13,451 nt of DNA, taken from NCBI GenBank assembly GCA_902772945.1, contig CACYCU010000149.1, forward strand, positions 1-13,451, given 5' to 3'. This document shows, in pieces, positions 1-6,219 of the stretch. Origin of the DNA: an uncultured bacterium (GTDB taxonomy: Bacteria; Cyanobacteriota; Vampirovibrionia; Gastranaerophilales; Gastranaerophilaceae). The notes under the pieces were generated by a model, which ran no database searches, had not been told where the DNA came from, and worked only from the letters and a program-made list of their open reading frames with translations. Position 1 is the stretch's first letter; every line of letters begins with the position of its first letter. A program made the translations under genes and the position numbers.

Positions 1-63
1 AAACATACAATGTTATCAATTAAAAATCTTGCAACTTTTAAACTTGTTTTGAGTAATAACTAA
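1..63 (+). CDS. Possible 3' end of an upstream gene (partial)
   Basis: The first reading frame is open from base 1 to a TAA at 61-63, giving about 20 residues that end in ...LVLSNN. A hairpin terminator starts 13 nt after the stop, as expected for the end of a rightward gene. The other two forward frames close by base 52. Twenty codons are too few to identify a family or to exclude chance, so this is only a candidate gene tail. The hairpin could instead serve a leftward transcript. Confidence 0.25.
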   Translation, partial: KHTMLSIKNLATFKLVLSNN

Positions 64-75
64 AGAAAATTTTGA

Positions 76-102
76 AAAAGAGTTCCATTTTGGAACTCTT
101 TT
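76..102 (+). terminator. Rho-independent terminator hairpin
   Basis: An 11-bp perfect stem (76-86 with 92-102, AAAAGAGTTCC and its complement) closes a 5-nt loop and runs into T residues. The T run is short on the plus strand (TTTT then AG). On the minus strand it is TTTTTC, so the hairpin may work in both directions. It would end whatever lies to the left of the window and insulate the regulator gene that follows. Confidence 0.7.
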
Positions 103-155
103 AGTTTATGTGCATAAAATCATTAGTATTTTTTTTAGATAAAAAAGATTCTTCT

Positions 156-186
156 TTGCTCATGGAATACCATTCCTTTATATATT
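156..186 (+). promoter_or_regulatory. Predicted promoter of the XRE regulator with an internal inverted repeat
   Basis: A -35-like TTGCTC (156-161) is followed after 17 nt by TATATA (179-184), or TATATT one step on. The spacer holds an inverted repeat, GGAAT (164-168) and ATTCC (172-176), separated by ACC. A small repressor bound there would block RNA polymerase, so self-repression by the adjacent XRE protein is a reasonable inference. No binding has been shown, and 5-bp arms can arise by chance. Confidence 0.4.
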
Positions 187-211
187 AAAAATAATAATCT
201 AATAATGGAGT

Positions 212-421
212 ATGAGTCAAGTAGCCAGAGCAATAATTGCAAAAAATGTTAAAATTTATAGAGAAAAAATGGGGCTTAAGCGTGAAGAATTGTCACTATT
301 AATAAATTGTGATAATTCCTATATATCAAAACTGGAAAAAGCAAAAGTAAATATTACGATAGATAAATTAGAAGATATTTCAAAAATTCTTAATACACAA
401 TTAAAAGACTTGTTTAAATAA
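212..421 (+). CDS. Small XRE-family (Cro/C1-type) transcriptional regulator
   Basis: This 69-residue protein is almost entirely one helix-turn-helix domain of the XRE/HTH_3 class. Residues about 12-66 show the typical pattern: IYREKMGLKREELS (helices 1-2), a turn, NSYISKLEKAK (recognition helix), then ITIDKLEDISKILN and a short C-terminal helix. It has no partner domain, so it should act as a dimeric DNA-binding protein. The size resembles Cro-like and restriction-modification controller proteins, but no restriction or phage gene is nearby. The start at 212 is the only one that keeps the domain whole. Its GGAG (207-210) is only 1 nt from the ATG, which is too close for a normal ribosome site. 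Its TAA abuts the stop codon of the convergent permease gene. The target is unknown; the inverted repeat in its own promoter is one candidate. Confidence 0.85.
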   Translation: MSQVARAIIAKNVKIYREKMGLKREELSLLINCDNSYISKLEKAKVNITIDKLEDISKILNTQLKDLFK

Positions 422-443
422 TTATTTCTTAATTATTTTTTTT
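416..443 (+). terminator. Weak AU-only terminator hairpin after the XRE gene
   Basis: AAATAATT (416-423) can pair with AATTATTT (431-438), and a run of T residues follows to about 443. The stem has no G-C pair, so it is weak. It spans the abutting stop codons of the two convergent genes and is oriented to end the rightward regulator transcript. I see no good terminator for the leftward permease operon here. Confidence 0.35.
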
Positions 444-1963
444 GGTTGCTCTTCAAGTCTTTTTTGCCTATACCCATACAAAGCGTATATTAATAGTCCT
501 ATTACGAGCCATAATGCAAAATATACTGAAGATGTTTTTAAAGTCTTTAGAGAAGAAATTATCAACACTCCGCAAATTACAATTCCTGCAATAGGAAACC
601 AAGGACAAAACGGAACTTTAAATGGTCTTGCTCTGTTTGGTTCTGTTTTTCTTAAAATCAAAACTGCAAGACAAATTATTACAAACGAAGTAAATGTTCC
701 AAAGTTGCATAATTCTGCAGATATTTTCAAATCCATAAACAAACCGCAAATGATTACAACAGCACCGGAAATCCAGGTCATAACATGCGGAGTTCTGAAT
801 TTCTTATGAATTAAACGCCAAGATTTTGGTAAGAATCTGTCACGGCTGATTGCATATAATATTCTTGTAGTTCCCAGCTGATAAATCAATAACACCGATG
901 TCAATGCGCATAATGCCCCGACAGATATCAATCCTGCAAACCAATCCTTCCCGATATAGCTCATAGCATGAGCAATTGGTGCTTGAATATCAATTTTGTT
1001 TACAGGTACTATTCCTGTTAAAACAAGTGCAACGCTGACATATAAAATTGTACATATGACTAATGTCCCTAATATTGCAATAGGCAAATCTTTTTGTGGA
1101 TTTTCGGTTTCCTCCGCCGTTGTAGAAATTGCATCAAAACCAATATATGCAAAGAATATCAAAAAAGTACCCATCAAAACACCTTGCAAAGGTTCATACG
1201 TGGGGAAAAACGGTGTCCAATTTTCAGGTTTTACGTATTTTGAACCTATTATGATAAATGAAATTATCATAAACATATTTACTCCAACCATTATACTTGC
1301 TACTCTTGTTGATTCTTTGACCCCTCTTACAAGAAGAATAGTAAGAATAAGTACAATGGTTATTGCAGGTAAATTAATTGAAAATGGTATATGTCCGAAT
1401 ATATAAGGTATTTTGTCATGTATATCCCATCCGTATCTGTGGCAAATTTCGCCCATTGCCCTGTAATCATATCTAAGCCATAGCGGAAAATTCAATACAA
1501 AATCCGGCATATACTGTTTAAAGCCTTTCATAAATTGAATAAAATACCCAGTCCAAGCACTTGCAACAGTAATGTTTCCTATTGCATATTCAAGCATTAA
1601 AATCCAGCCGACCATCCAGGCCATAAATTCACCCATTGTTGCATATGTGTATGTATATGCACTGCCGGCAACAGGTAACATTGCAGCAATTTCCGAATAA
1701 CAAAGTGCAGAAAATACACAAGCAATTGCTGCCAACAACATTGAAATTACTATTGCAGGCCCTGCTCCGGGGCTTTCCGAACTTCCCATTATGGCAGCAC
1801 CAATTATTGTAAAAATCCCGGTTCCAACAACTGCGCCAATCCCTATAACTATAAGGTCAAATACGTTTAAGGTCTTCTTTAGCTCTGTTTTTTTACTTAC
1901 AGCTATGAGTTCATCGGGGCTTTTCTTTTTCAATAAATTGTCTATAATCTTTTTAATTTCCAT
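422..1963 (-). CDS. APC-superfamily cationic/neutral amino-acid permease (second of a tandem pair)
   Basis: A 513-residue inner-membrane transporter of the amino acid-polyamine-organocation superfamily, closest in style to the CAT branch (YfnA/ApcT-like). After a charged cytoplasmic N-terminus, the unwound first membrane helix shows GAVVGTGIF at residues 43-51. The region at 89-120 (YSEIAAMLPVAG onward) and FFAYIGFDAISTTAEE followed by NPQKDLP at about 270-295 are CAT-branch signatures. About twelve hydrophobic helices are visible. Such proteins usually import amino acids with protons; substrate cannot be read from sequence. The start codon lies inside the end of the upstream paralogue (11-nt overlap) and has no clear Shine-Dalgarno sequence, so translational coupling is likely. 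It is the last gene of the glyQ operon. It differs from its paralogue in the loop near residues 155-195, which could reflect different substrates or binding properties. Confidence 0.9.
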   Translation of the reverse strand: MEIKKIIDNLLKKKSPDELIAVSKKTELKKTLNVFDLIVIGIGAVVGTGIFTIIGAAIMGSSESPGAGPAIVISMLLAAIACVFSALCYSEIAAMLPVAGSAYTYTYATMGEFMAWMVGWILMLEYAIGNITVASAWTGYFIQFMKGFKQYMPDFVLNFPLWLRYDYRAMGEICHRYGWDIHDKIPYIFGHIPFSINLPAITIVLILTILLVRGVKESTRVASIMVGVNMFMIISFIIIGSKYVKPENWTPFFPTYEPLQGVLMGTFLIFFAYIGFDAISTTAEETENPQKDLPIAILGTLVICTILYVSVALVLTGIVPVNKIDIQAPIAHAMSYIGKDWFAGLISVGALCALTSVLLIYQLGTTRILYAISRDRFLPKSWRLIHKKFRTPHVMTWISGAVVIICGLFMDLKISAELCNFGTFTSFVIICLAVLILRKTEPNRARPFKVPFCPWFPIAGIVICGVLIISSLKTLKTSSVYFALWLVIGLLIYALYGYRQKRLEEQPKKIIKK

Positions 1964-3548
1964 TACTATTTTTCATTTCTTGTTTTTTTAATTCTATTGC
2001 TTCTCTGTGGAGTTTATTTTCGTTAAGTCTGTTTTTTACAAAACCATATAAAATATATATTATAGCACCAATTCCGAGCCAAATAGGGAACAAAAGCGCA
2101 GAACTTGATTGCTGCATTGATTTGTATATCATCAATCCTCCGCAGCATAAAATTCCCATTGCCGGAATGAAAGGTGAAAACGGAACTTTAAAAGGTCTAG
2201 GACGATTTGGATCCGTTTTTCTCAATATGATAATTGCAACACATACTATTATAAAGGATGTGAATGTTCCGTAATTGCATAATTCAGCTGCAACATCAAG
2301 ATTTAATGTCATAATACCTACAATTGCTAAAACTGCAACTGTCCAAGTTAAAAGGGCCGGAGTTTTAAATTTTGGATGTAATTTTTGAAATCTTTGAGAT
2401 ATAAAATGATCTCTGCTCATTGCATACAAAATTCTTGTTGCAGCCATTTCCAAAACCAAAAGCACAGAGGTTAATCCTGCAAGTGAACCGACTGATATAA
2501 GTCCAGCTGCCCAATTTAGATTGTGAATAGACATGCAATATGCCATCGGAGCTTTTAAGAACTCTAAAGGTACTGGTATCGAAGTATCTTGCATGCCGGT
2601 AAGAACAAGTGCAACTGCAACATAAACAATAGTAGTTACTATTAGTGAGCCTATAATACCTATAGGTAAATCTTTTTGCGGATTTTTGCATTCTTCTGCC
2701 GCTGTTGCCAAAGCATCAAATCCGATATATGCAAAGAATATTAAAAAAGCACCTGCAAAAATTCCTTCCACTCCATTTGGTGCAAAAGGAGTCCAGTTTT
2801 CAGGTCTGACATAAAATGCTCCGGCAATTACAAATAAAGCAATTACAGCAAGCTTAATAAAAACCATTAATCCTGCCATTTTTGCGGAATCTCTTGTTCC
2901 TTTAACAAGAATTAATGTTATCAACAACACTATTATTATCGCAGGCAGATTTATGCAAAACGGCATTCCGAATATTTTTGGAAAATATGCAGATTCAGAA
3001 AGTTTTGCGGCTGTAAAAGGATCATTTACAAGCCAAGCCGGAGGATGAGCTAGCCAAACCGGTAAAACTTTTTCAAAACCGCTCATAAATTGAACGAAAT
3101 GGTTTGACCAAGCACATGCAACGGCAATAAATCCTATCGCATATTCAAGCATTAAAACCCATCCCACCATCCAAGCGGCAAATTCACCTAACGTCGCAAA
3201 TGTATATGTATATGCACCTCCGGCAACAGGTATCATTGTTGCAAACTCCGAATAGCAAAGTGCAGAAAACACACAAGCAATTGCCGCAATAATCATAGAT
3301 ACAACAAGTCCGGGACCTGCACCGAGAGAAGAACCGTCAGCGTTGCCTGCTGCAGCAATTCCTACAACTGCAAATATACCGGAACCAATTATAGCACCAA
3401 CGCCAAGTATGATTAAATCCCATACTCCGAGTGTTTTTTCCAATCCGTCTGATTTTGCATCTGCAAGCATATCATCAGGATTTTTTATTCTGGTAATTGT
3501 CTTTAAAAAATTGCGAGTAAATGTCGCACGGTGAAATTTTTCAGCCAT
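1953..3548 (-). CDS. APC-superfamily cationic/neutral amino-acid permease (first of a tandem pair)
   Basis: A 531-residue amino-acid permease closely related to the next gene, so the pair looks like a tandem duplication. Residues 51-59 read GAIIGSGIF (substrate-binding break in helix 1), 99-130 hold YSEFATMIPVAGG and the GEFAAWMVGW helix, and 271-296 hold FFAYIGFDALATAAEE with NPQKDLP, a CAT-type signature. About twelve membrane helices with a charged C-terminal tail are visible. It probably imports one or more amino acids with protons across the inner membrane. The gene begins 12 nt after glyQ ends and has a good AAGGAAA ribosome site about 6 nt before the ATG, so it is read from the glyQ promoter. 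Its last codons overlap the start of the second permease. The exact substrate is unknown; the link with glycyl-tRNA synthetase hints at glycine or alanine but proves nothing. Confidence 0.9.
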   Translation of the reverse strand: MAEKFHRATFTRNFLKTITRIKNPDDMLADAKSDGLEKTLGVWDLIILGVGAIIGSGIFAVVGIAAAGNADGSSLGAGPGLVVSMIIAAIACVFSALCYSEFATMIPVAGGAYTYTFATLGEFAAWMVGWVLMLEYAIGFIAVACAWSNHFVQFMSGFEKVLPVWLAHPPAWLVNDPFTAAKLSESAYFPKIFGMPFCINLPAIIIVLLITLILVKGTRDSAKMAGLMVFIKLAVIALFVIAGAFYVRPENWTPFAPNGVEGIFAGAFLIFFAYIGFDALATAAEECKNPQKDLPIGIIGSLIVTTIVYVAVALVLTGMQDTSIPVPLEFLKAPMAYCMSIHNLNWAAGLISVGSLAGLTSVLLVLEMAATRILYAMSRDHFISQRFQKLHPKFKTPALLTWTVAVLAIVGIMTLNLDVAAELCNYGTFTSFIIVCVAIIILRKTDPNRPRPFKVPFSPFIPAMGILCCGGLMIYKSMQQSSSALLFPIWLGIGAIIYILYGFVKNRLNENKLHREAIELKKQEMKNSNGN

Positions 3549-3560
3549 TAATTTTCCTTT

Positions 3561-4433
3561 TTATTTACAAAGCGGGAAGCCCATTTCTTTCCTTTGTTCA
3601 ACGTACAATCTGGCAACAGAGGAAGCCATTGTTCTAACTCTGTTTATAAAATTTATTCTTTCATCTTTGCTTATAACTCCTCTGGCATCAAGCAAATTGA
3701 ACGTATGTGAACATTTTAAAACGTAGTCATAAGCAGGTAAAACAAGCTTAGCATTAACACAATTATCAACTTCTTTTTGATATAAATCAAACATTGTAAA
3801 TAATGCTTTTGAATCACTAACTTCAAAATTATATTTGGATTGCTCTATTTCGTTTTGAAGGAAAATTTCGCCATATTTAAGAGTGTTATTCCACATAATA
3901 TCGTATACGGATTCTTTATTCTGAAGATACATTGCAATACGTTCAAGTCCGTATGTTAATTCAAGCGCAACGGGCTTAACTTCAACTCCGCCGACTTGTT
4001 GAAAGTAGGTAAATTGAGTAATTTCCATTCCGTCAAGCCAGACTTCCCAACCGACTCCGGCTGCACCGAGTGTTGGAGATTCCCAATTATCTTCAACAAA
4101 TCTTACATCATGTTTTGAAAGATCAATTCCCATAGCTTCCAAACTCTTTAGATATAATTCTTGAGCATTATCAGGAGAAGGTTTTAAGATAACTTGAAAC
4201 TGATAATAATGCCCCAATCTGTTTGGATTTTCTCCATATCTTGCATCTGTCGGTCTTCTGCAAGGTTCAATCATAGCTGTGTTCCAAGGTTCAGGCCCTA
4301 ATGAACGCAAGAAAGTAGCAGGGTTCATTGTGGAAGCACCTTTTTCTATATCATAAGGTTGTTGTATGATGCAACCGTAGTCTGACCAAAACTTTTGTAA
4401 GTTAAAAACAAGTTCCTGAAAATTTAATGCCAT
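3561..4433 (-). CDS. glyQ: Glycyl-tRNA synthetase alpha subunit
   Basis: This 290-residue protein is the catalytic alpha subunit of the bacterial heterotetrameric (alpha2beta2) class II glycyl-tRNA synthetase, which activates glycine with ATP and charges tRNA-Gly in the cytoplasm. Recognisable blocks are the N-terminal FWSDYGCIIQQPYDIEKGA (residues 15-33), the class II motif 2 region EPCRRPTDARYGENPN (56-71), the FTYFQQVGG stretch (141-149) and motif 3 ELTYGLERIAMYLQ (158-171). The length is close to that of E. coli GlyQ. The beta subunit (GlyS), which recognises the tRNA, is not adjacent. Many bacteria have glyQ-glyS together, while cyanobacterial genomes usually separate them. glyQ is the first gene of an operon with two amino-acid permeases. 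A promoter lies about 40 nt upstream with a short leader, so a T-box riboswitch does not fit in front of it. Confidence 0.97.
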   Translation of the reverse strand: MALNFQELVFNLQKFWSDYGCIIQQPYDIEKGASTMNPATFLRSLGPEPWNTAMIEPCRRPTDARYGENPNRLGHYYQFQVILKPSPDNAQELYLKSLEAMGIDLSKHDVRFVEDNWESPTLGAAGVGWEVWLDGMEITQFTYFQQVGGVEVKPVALELTYGLERIAMYLQNKESVYDIMWNNTLKYGEIFLQNEIEQSKYNFEVSDSKALFTMFDLYQKEVDNCVNAKLVLPAYDYVLKCSHTFNLLDARGVISKDERINFINRVRTMASSVARLYVEQRKEMGFPLCK

Positions 4434-4473
4434 AACCTTTTTCCAATATTGTACTATTTACACTCGTCCCTAT

Positions 4474-4502
4474 ATAATATTACGGACATAGTATGATTGC
4501 AA
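4474..4502 (-). promoter_or_regulatory. Predicted glyQ-permease operon promoter
   Basis: On the minus strand TTGCAA (4502-4497) and TATTAT (4479-4474) are separated by exactly 17 nt. Transcription would start near 4467, leaving a leader of roughly 34 nt that contains a GGAAAAAGG stretch just before the glyQ ATG. That leader is too short for a T-box or other known riboswitch, so control would be at transcription initiation. Confidence 0.6.
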
Positions 4503-4571
4503 ATCTTTTGTAAATAATGTTACATAATAAAAATATTATTTTAGTTAAAAAGAGAACAGTAAGAATTTTCA

Positions 4572-4581
4572 TTGTGCACAA
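4572..4581. repeat. 10-bp perfect palindrome TTGTGCACAA
   Basis: A short perfect palindrome lies in the divergent intergenic region between glyQ and the exported-protein gene. It is far from both predicted promoters (about 70 nt upstream of the glyQ -35 and 85 nt upstream of the other). It could be a protein-binding site or chance. Confidence 0.25.
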
Positions 4582-4633
4582 AAAGAAAGATTCAACAGGA
4601 ACAGCATAAACCTCATTTATTTTGTTCATCAAT

Positions 4634-4654
4634 TTATTTGTAATATACAAATAA
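4634..4654. promoter_or_regulatory. 21-nt inverted repeat, possible operator upstream of the exported protein-trxB operon
   Basis: Two perfect 9-bp arms, TTATTTGTA (4634-4642) and TACAAATAA (4646-4654), flank the spacer ATA. It is the most regular structure in this 277-nt region. It ends 12 nt before the predicted -35 element of the operon that contains trxB, a position typical of activator sites or distal operators. The half-site TGTA...TACA occurs in sites of several dimeric regulators (MarR-like and others), so the sequence does not name the regulator. Being AT-rich, it could also form a small hairpin. Confidence 0.45.
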
Positions 4655-4666
4655 TACAATCATACG

Positions 4667-4695
4667 GTTAAATTTATTGAAAATCATTTTATAAT
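4667..4695 (+). promoter_or_regulatory. Predicted promoter of the exported protein-trxB operon
   Basis: A perfect -10 hexamer TATAAT (4690-4695) has GTTAAA (4667-4672) 17 nt upstream. Transcription would start near 4702, only about 9 nt before the ATG at 4711, and no Shine-Dalgarno sequence fits into that leader. An alternative TTGAAA (4677-4682) paired with a poor -10 would start transcription at the ATG itself. Either way the mRNA is leaderless or almost so. Confidence 0.5.
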
Positions 4696-4710
4696 CATTA
4701 ATAAGTTATT

Positions 4711-5205
4711 ATGAAATATTTAAAATACTTATTGATATTAATTTTATTTGCATACGGAACCTGCATGCACTCAGAGCCTCTAAAGGCCGGTGTATCAATT
4801 GATTCTGTTCCAAATTCTTTTTACGGAAGCTGGAGAGTAGTTGCAAAAATTGATAAACAAAAAGGTGATATATATTTTAAACCAATTGCAATAGATTTTT
4901 GGAACTTATCACGTCAAGGTGACGTCATAAATCTTACAAATCCATTTACAGGAGCAAGTGCTTCTGTTAAGGTTGACTACGTAGAAGGAAATCTTATCAG
5001 GTTTACAAAAGTCGGAGACTACGACGGCAATAAAAAACTAACGGACACTGTAGACTTAAAACTTGAAGGAGACACTTTTACCGGAATAAATTCACTACTT
5101 CTTGAAACATATTCAAACTTTGACGGAAAACTTATCAAAAAAGACACTGCATTATACATTTTAAAGGGCGAAAAGATTTCAGGACAGAGCATTACAGGGA
5201 AATGA
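4711..5205 (+). CDS. Exported protein of unknown function, first gene of the trxB operon
   Basis: I do not recognise the family of this 164-residue protein. The N-terminus (MKYLKYLLILILFAYG) is a typical Sec signal sequence: two lysines, a hydrophobic core of about 12 residues, then a polar stretch. A cysteine at residue 18 lies in GTCMHS, which is not a proper lipobox, so lipoprotein status is doubtful. The mature part starts with NSFYGSW and alternates short hydrophobic and polar stretches with many D, K, T and N residues. This looks like a small all-beta domain, possibly lipocalin-like, but that is only an impression of fold. The gene ends 6 nt before trxB, whose ribosome site overlaps its TGA stop, so the two are co-transcribed and probably coupled. 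There is no CxxC motif, so no direct thioredoxin-like activity is visible. Confidence 0.85.
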   Translation: MKYLKYLLILILFAYGTCMHSEPLKAGVSIDSVPNSFYGSWRVVAKIDKQKGDIYFKPIAIDFWNLSRQGDVINLTNPFTGASASVKVDYVEGNLIRFTKVGDYDGNKKLTDTVDLKLEGDTFTGINSLLLETYSNFDGKLIKKDTALYILKGEKISGQSITGK

Positions 5206-5211
5206 GGATAA

Positions 5212-6138
5212 ATGGAAAAATTAAATTTTGACACTATAATCTTAGGCGGTGGCCCCGCAGGGCTTTCTGCTGCAATTTATTCAAGCAGAGGCGCAGCTTC
5301 AACCGCTATTGTAGACATCAATATGTTTGGCGGACAACCGTCAAATTACCTTGAACTTGAAAATTACCCCGGAGCAAAACTTATCGGCGGTTTTGATTTG
5401 ATGGAAAAATTTGAACAACACGCAGATATGTTTGGTGTAAAAAAATTTCCTATGCAAGAAATCGAAACTATAGACTTAAAAAATAAAATAATTTTAACAA
5501 AAGAGTACGAGTTTTTTGCAAAAGCAATTATCATAGCAACAGGAGCTCAACCCAAAAAGCTTGGCGTAAAAGGCGAAAAAGAATTTTTGGGGAGAGGCGT
5601 AAGCTATTGTGCAGTCTGTGACGGAGCTTTTTATAAAGATAAAATTGTTGCAGTTGTAGGAGGAGGCAACGCTGCCGTTGAAGAAGCAATGTATTTGACA
5701 AAATTTGCCGATAGAGTGTATCTAATTCACAGACGAGACGAACTGAGAGCAGACAAAATCGTTCAAGAAAGGGCTTTTAAAAACAAAAAACTTGAGTTTA
5801 TATGGAATTCAACTGTTAAAGAAATCCAGGGTGAAAATCTTGTGAACAGCATAATATTAGAAAATACAAAAACAGGAAATTTTTCTAACTTAAAAATTGA
5901 CGGCATATTTCCTTATATTGGAATAGTACCGAATATTGAAAAATTCTCAGGACAATTGGAACAGGATGCATACGGTTTTATCATTACTGACGAAACAATG
6001 AAAACATCTGTTGACGGAGTATTTGCCGTAGGAGATGTTCGAAAAACACCTCTCAGACAAGTTATTACAGCTGCCTCAGATGGAGCTGTAGGTGCTGTAC
6101 ATGCCGTAAAATATTTGGAAGAAAAAGTTTTAATATAA
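5212..6138 (+). CDS. trxB: Thioredoxin reductase (NADPH, FAD)
   Basis: A 308-residue low-molecular-weight thioredoxin reductase that passes electrons from NADPH through FAD and a redox cysteine pair to thioredoxin in the cytoplasm. All key motifs are present: FAD-binding GGGPAG (residues 12-17), the redox site CAVC (C133 and C136) followed by DG, the NADPH Rossmann motif GGGNAA (150-155), the 2'-phosphate contact HRRDELR (173-179), and the FAD motif GVFAVGDVR (269-277). The intact NADPH motifs argue against the ferredoxin-dependent variants that have lost them. The start at 5212 has a GAGG site overlapping the stop codon of the preceding exported-protein gene. Thioredoxin itself is not in the window. 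No clear terminator is visible in the 70 nt after it, so read-through into the next small gene is possible. Confidence 0.96.
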   Translation: MEKLNFDTIILGGGPAGLSAAIYSSRGAASTAIVDINMFGGQPSNYLELENYPGAKLIGGFDLMEKFEQHADMFGVKKFPMQEIETIDLKNKIILTKEYEFFAKAIIIATGAQPKKLGVKGEKEFLGRGVSYCAVCDGAFYKDKIVAVVGGGNAAVEEAMYLTKFADRVYLIHRRDELRADKIVQERAFKNKKLEFIWNSTVKEIQGENLVNSIILENTKTGNFSNLKIDGIFPYIGIVPNIEKFSGQLEQDAYGFIITDETMKTSVDGVFAVGDVRKTPLRQVITAASDGAVGAVHAVKYLEEKVLI

Positions 6139-6183
6139 ATTAATATTAAAGTTAAACAATAACAAAATTAATTTTTACGGTTT

Positions 6184-6219
6184 TTAATTTCCATAAAAGG
6201 AGAAAATTATGGAAATTAA
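6184..6219 (+). promoter_or_regulatory. Hairpin that pairs the start codon and displays the ribosome site in its loop
   Basis: TTAATTTCCAT (6184-6194) is the exact complement of ATGGAAATTAA (6209-6219). The second arm contains the ATG start and the next codons of the small gene at 6209. The 14-nt loop (6195-6208) holds the consensus AAAAGGAGAA ribosome site. In RNA this would be an 11-bp stem, mostly A-U with two G-C pairs at the loop-proximal end. It could restrain initiation in a temperature- or factor-dependent way, or act as a DNA operator. Confidence 0.5.

Noticed and set aside
996..1406. Long plus-strand open frame inside the second permease gene
   Set aside because: It is antisense to conserved membrane-protein codons, has no ribosome site and gives a product without family features; the same holds for the other frames opposite permeases, trxB, uvrA, acpS and kpsF.
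4434..4473. T-box or amino-acid riboswitch in front of glyQ
   Set aside because: The predicted leader is only about 34 nt and shows no stem structure or T-box consensus.
4517..4609. Plus-strand 30-codon frame in the glyQ/exported-protein intergenic region
   Set aside because: No ribosome site, no promoter, lysine-rich low-complexity product and overlap with the minus-strand frame; expected by chance in AT-rich DNA.
4733..4770. Lipobox in the exported protein at 4711 (cysteine after the hydrophobic core)
   Set aside because: The residues before the cysteine (Y-G-T) do not match the lipobox, so lipid modification is not supported.
6139..6183. Terminator after trxB
   Set aside because: Only AU-rich complementarity without a following T run; not strong enough to call.
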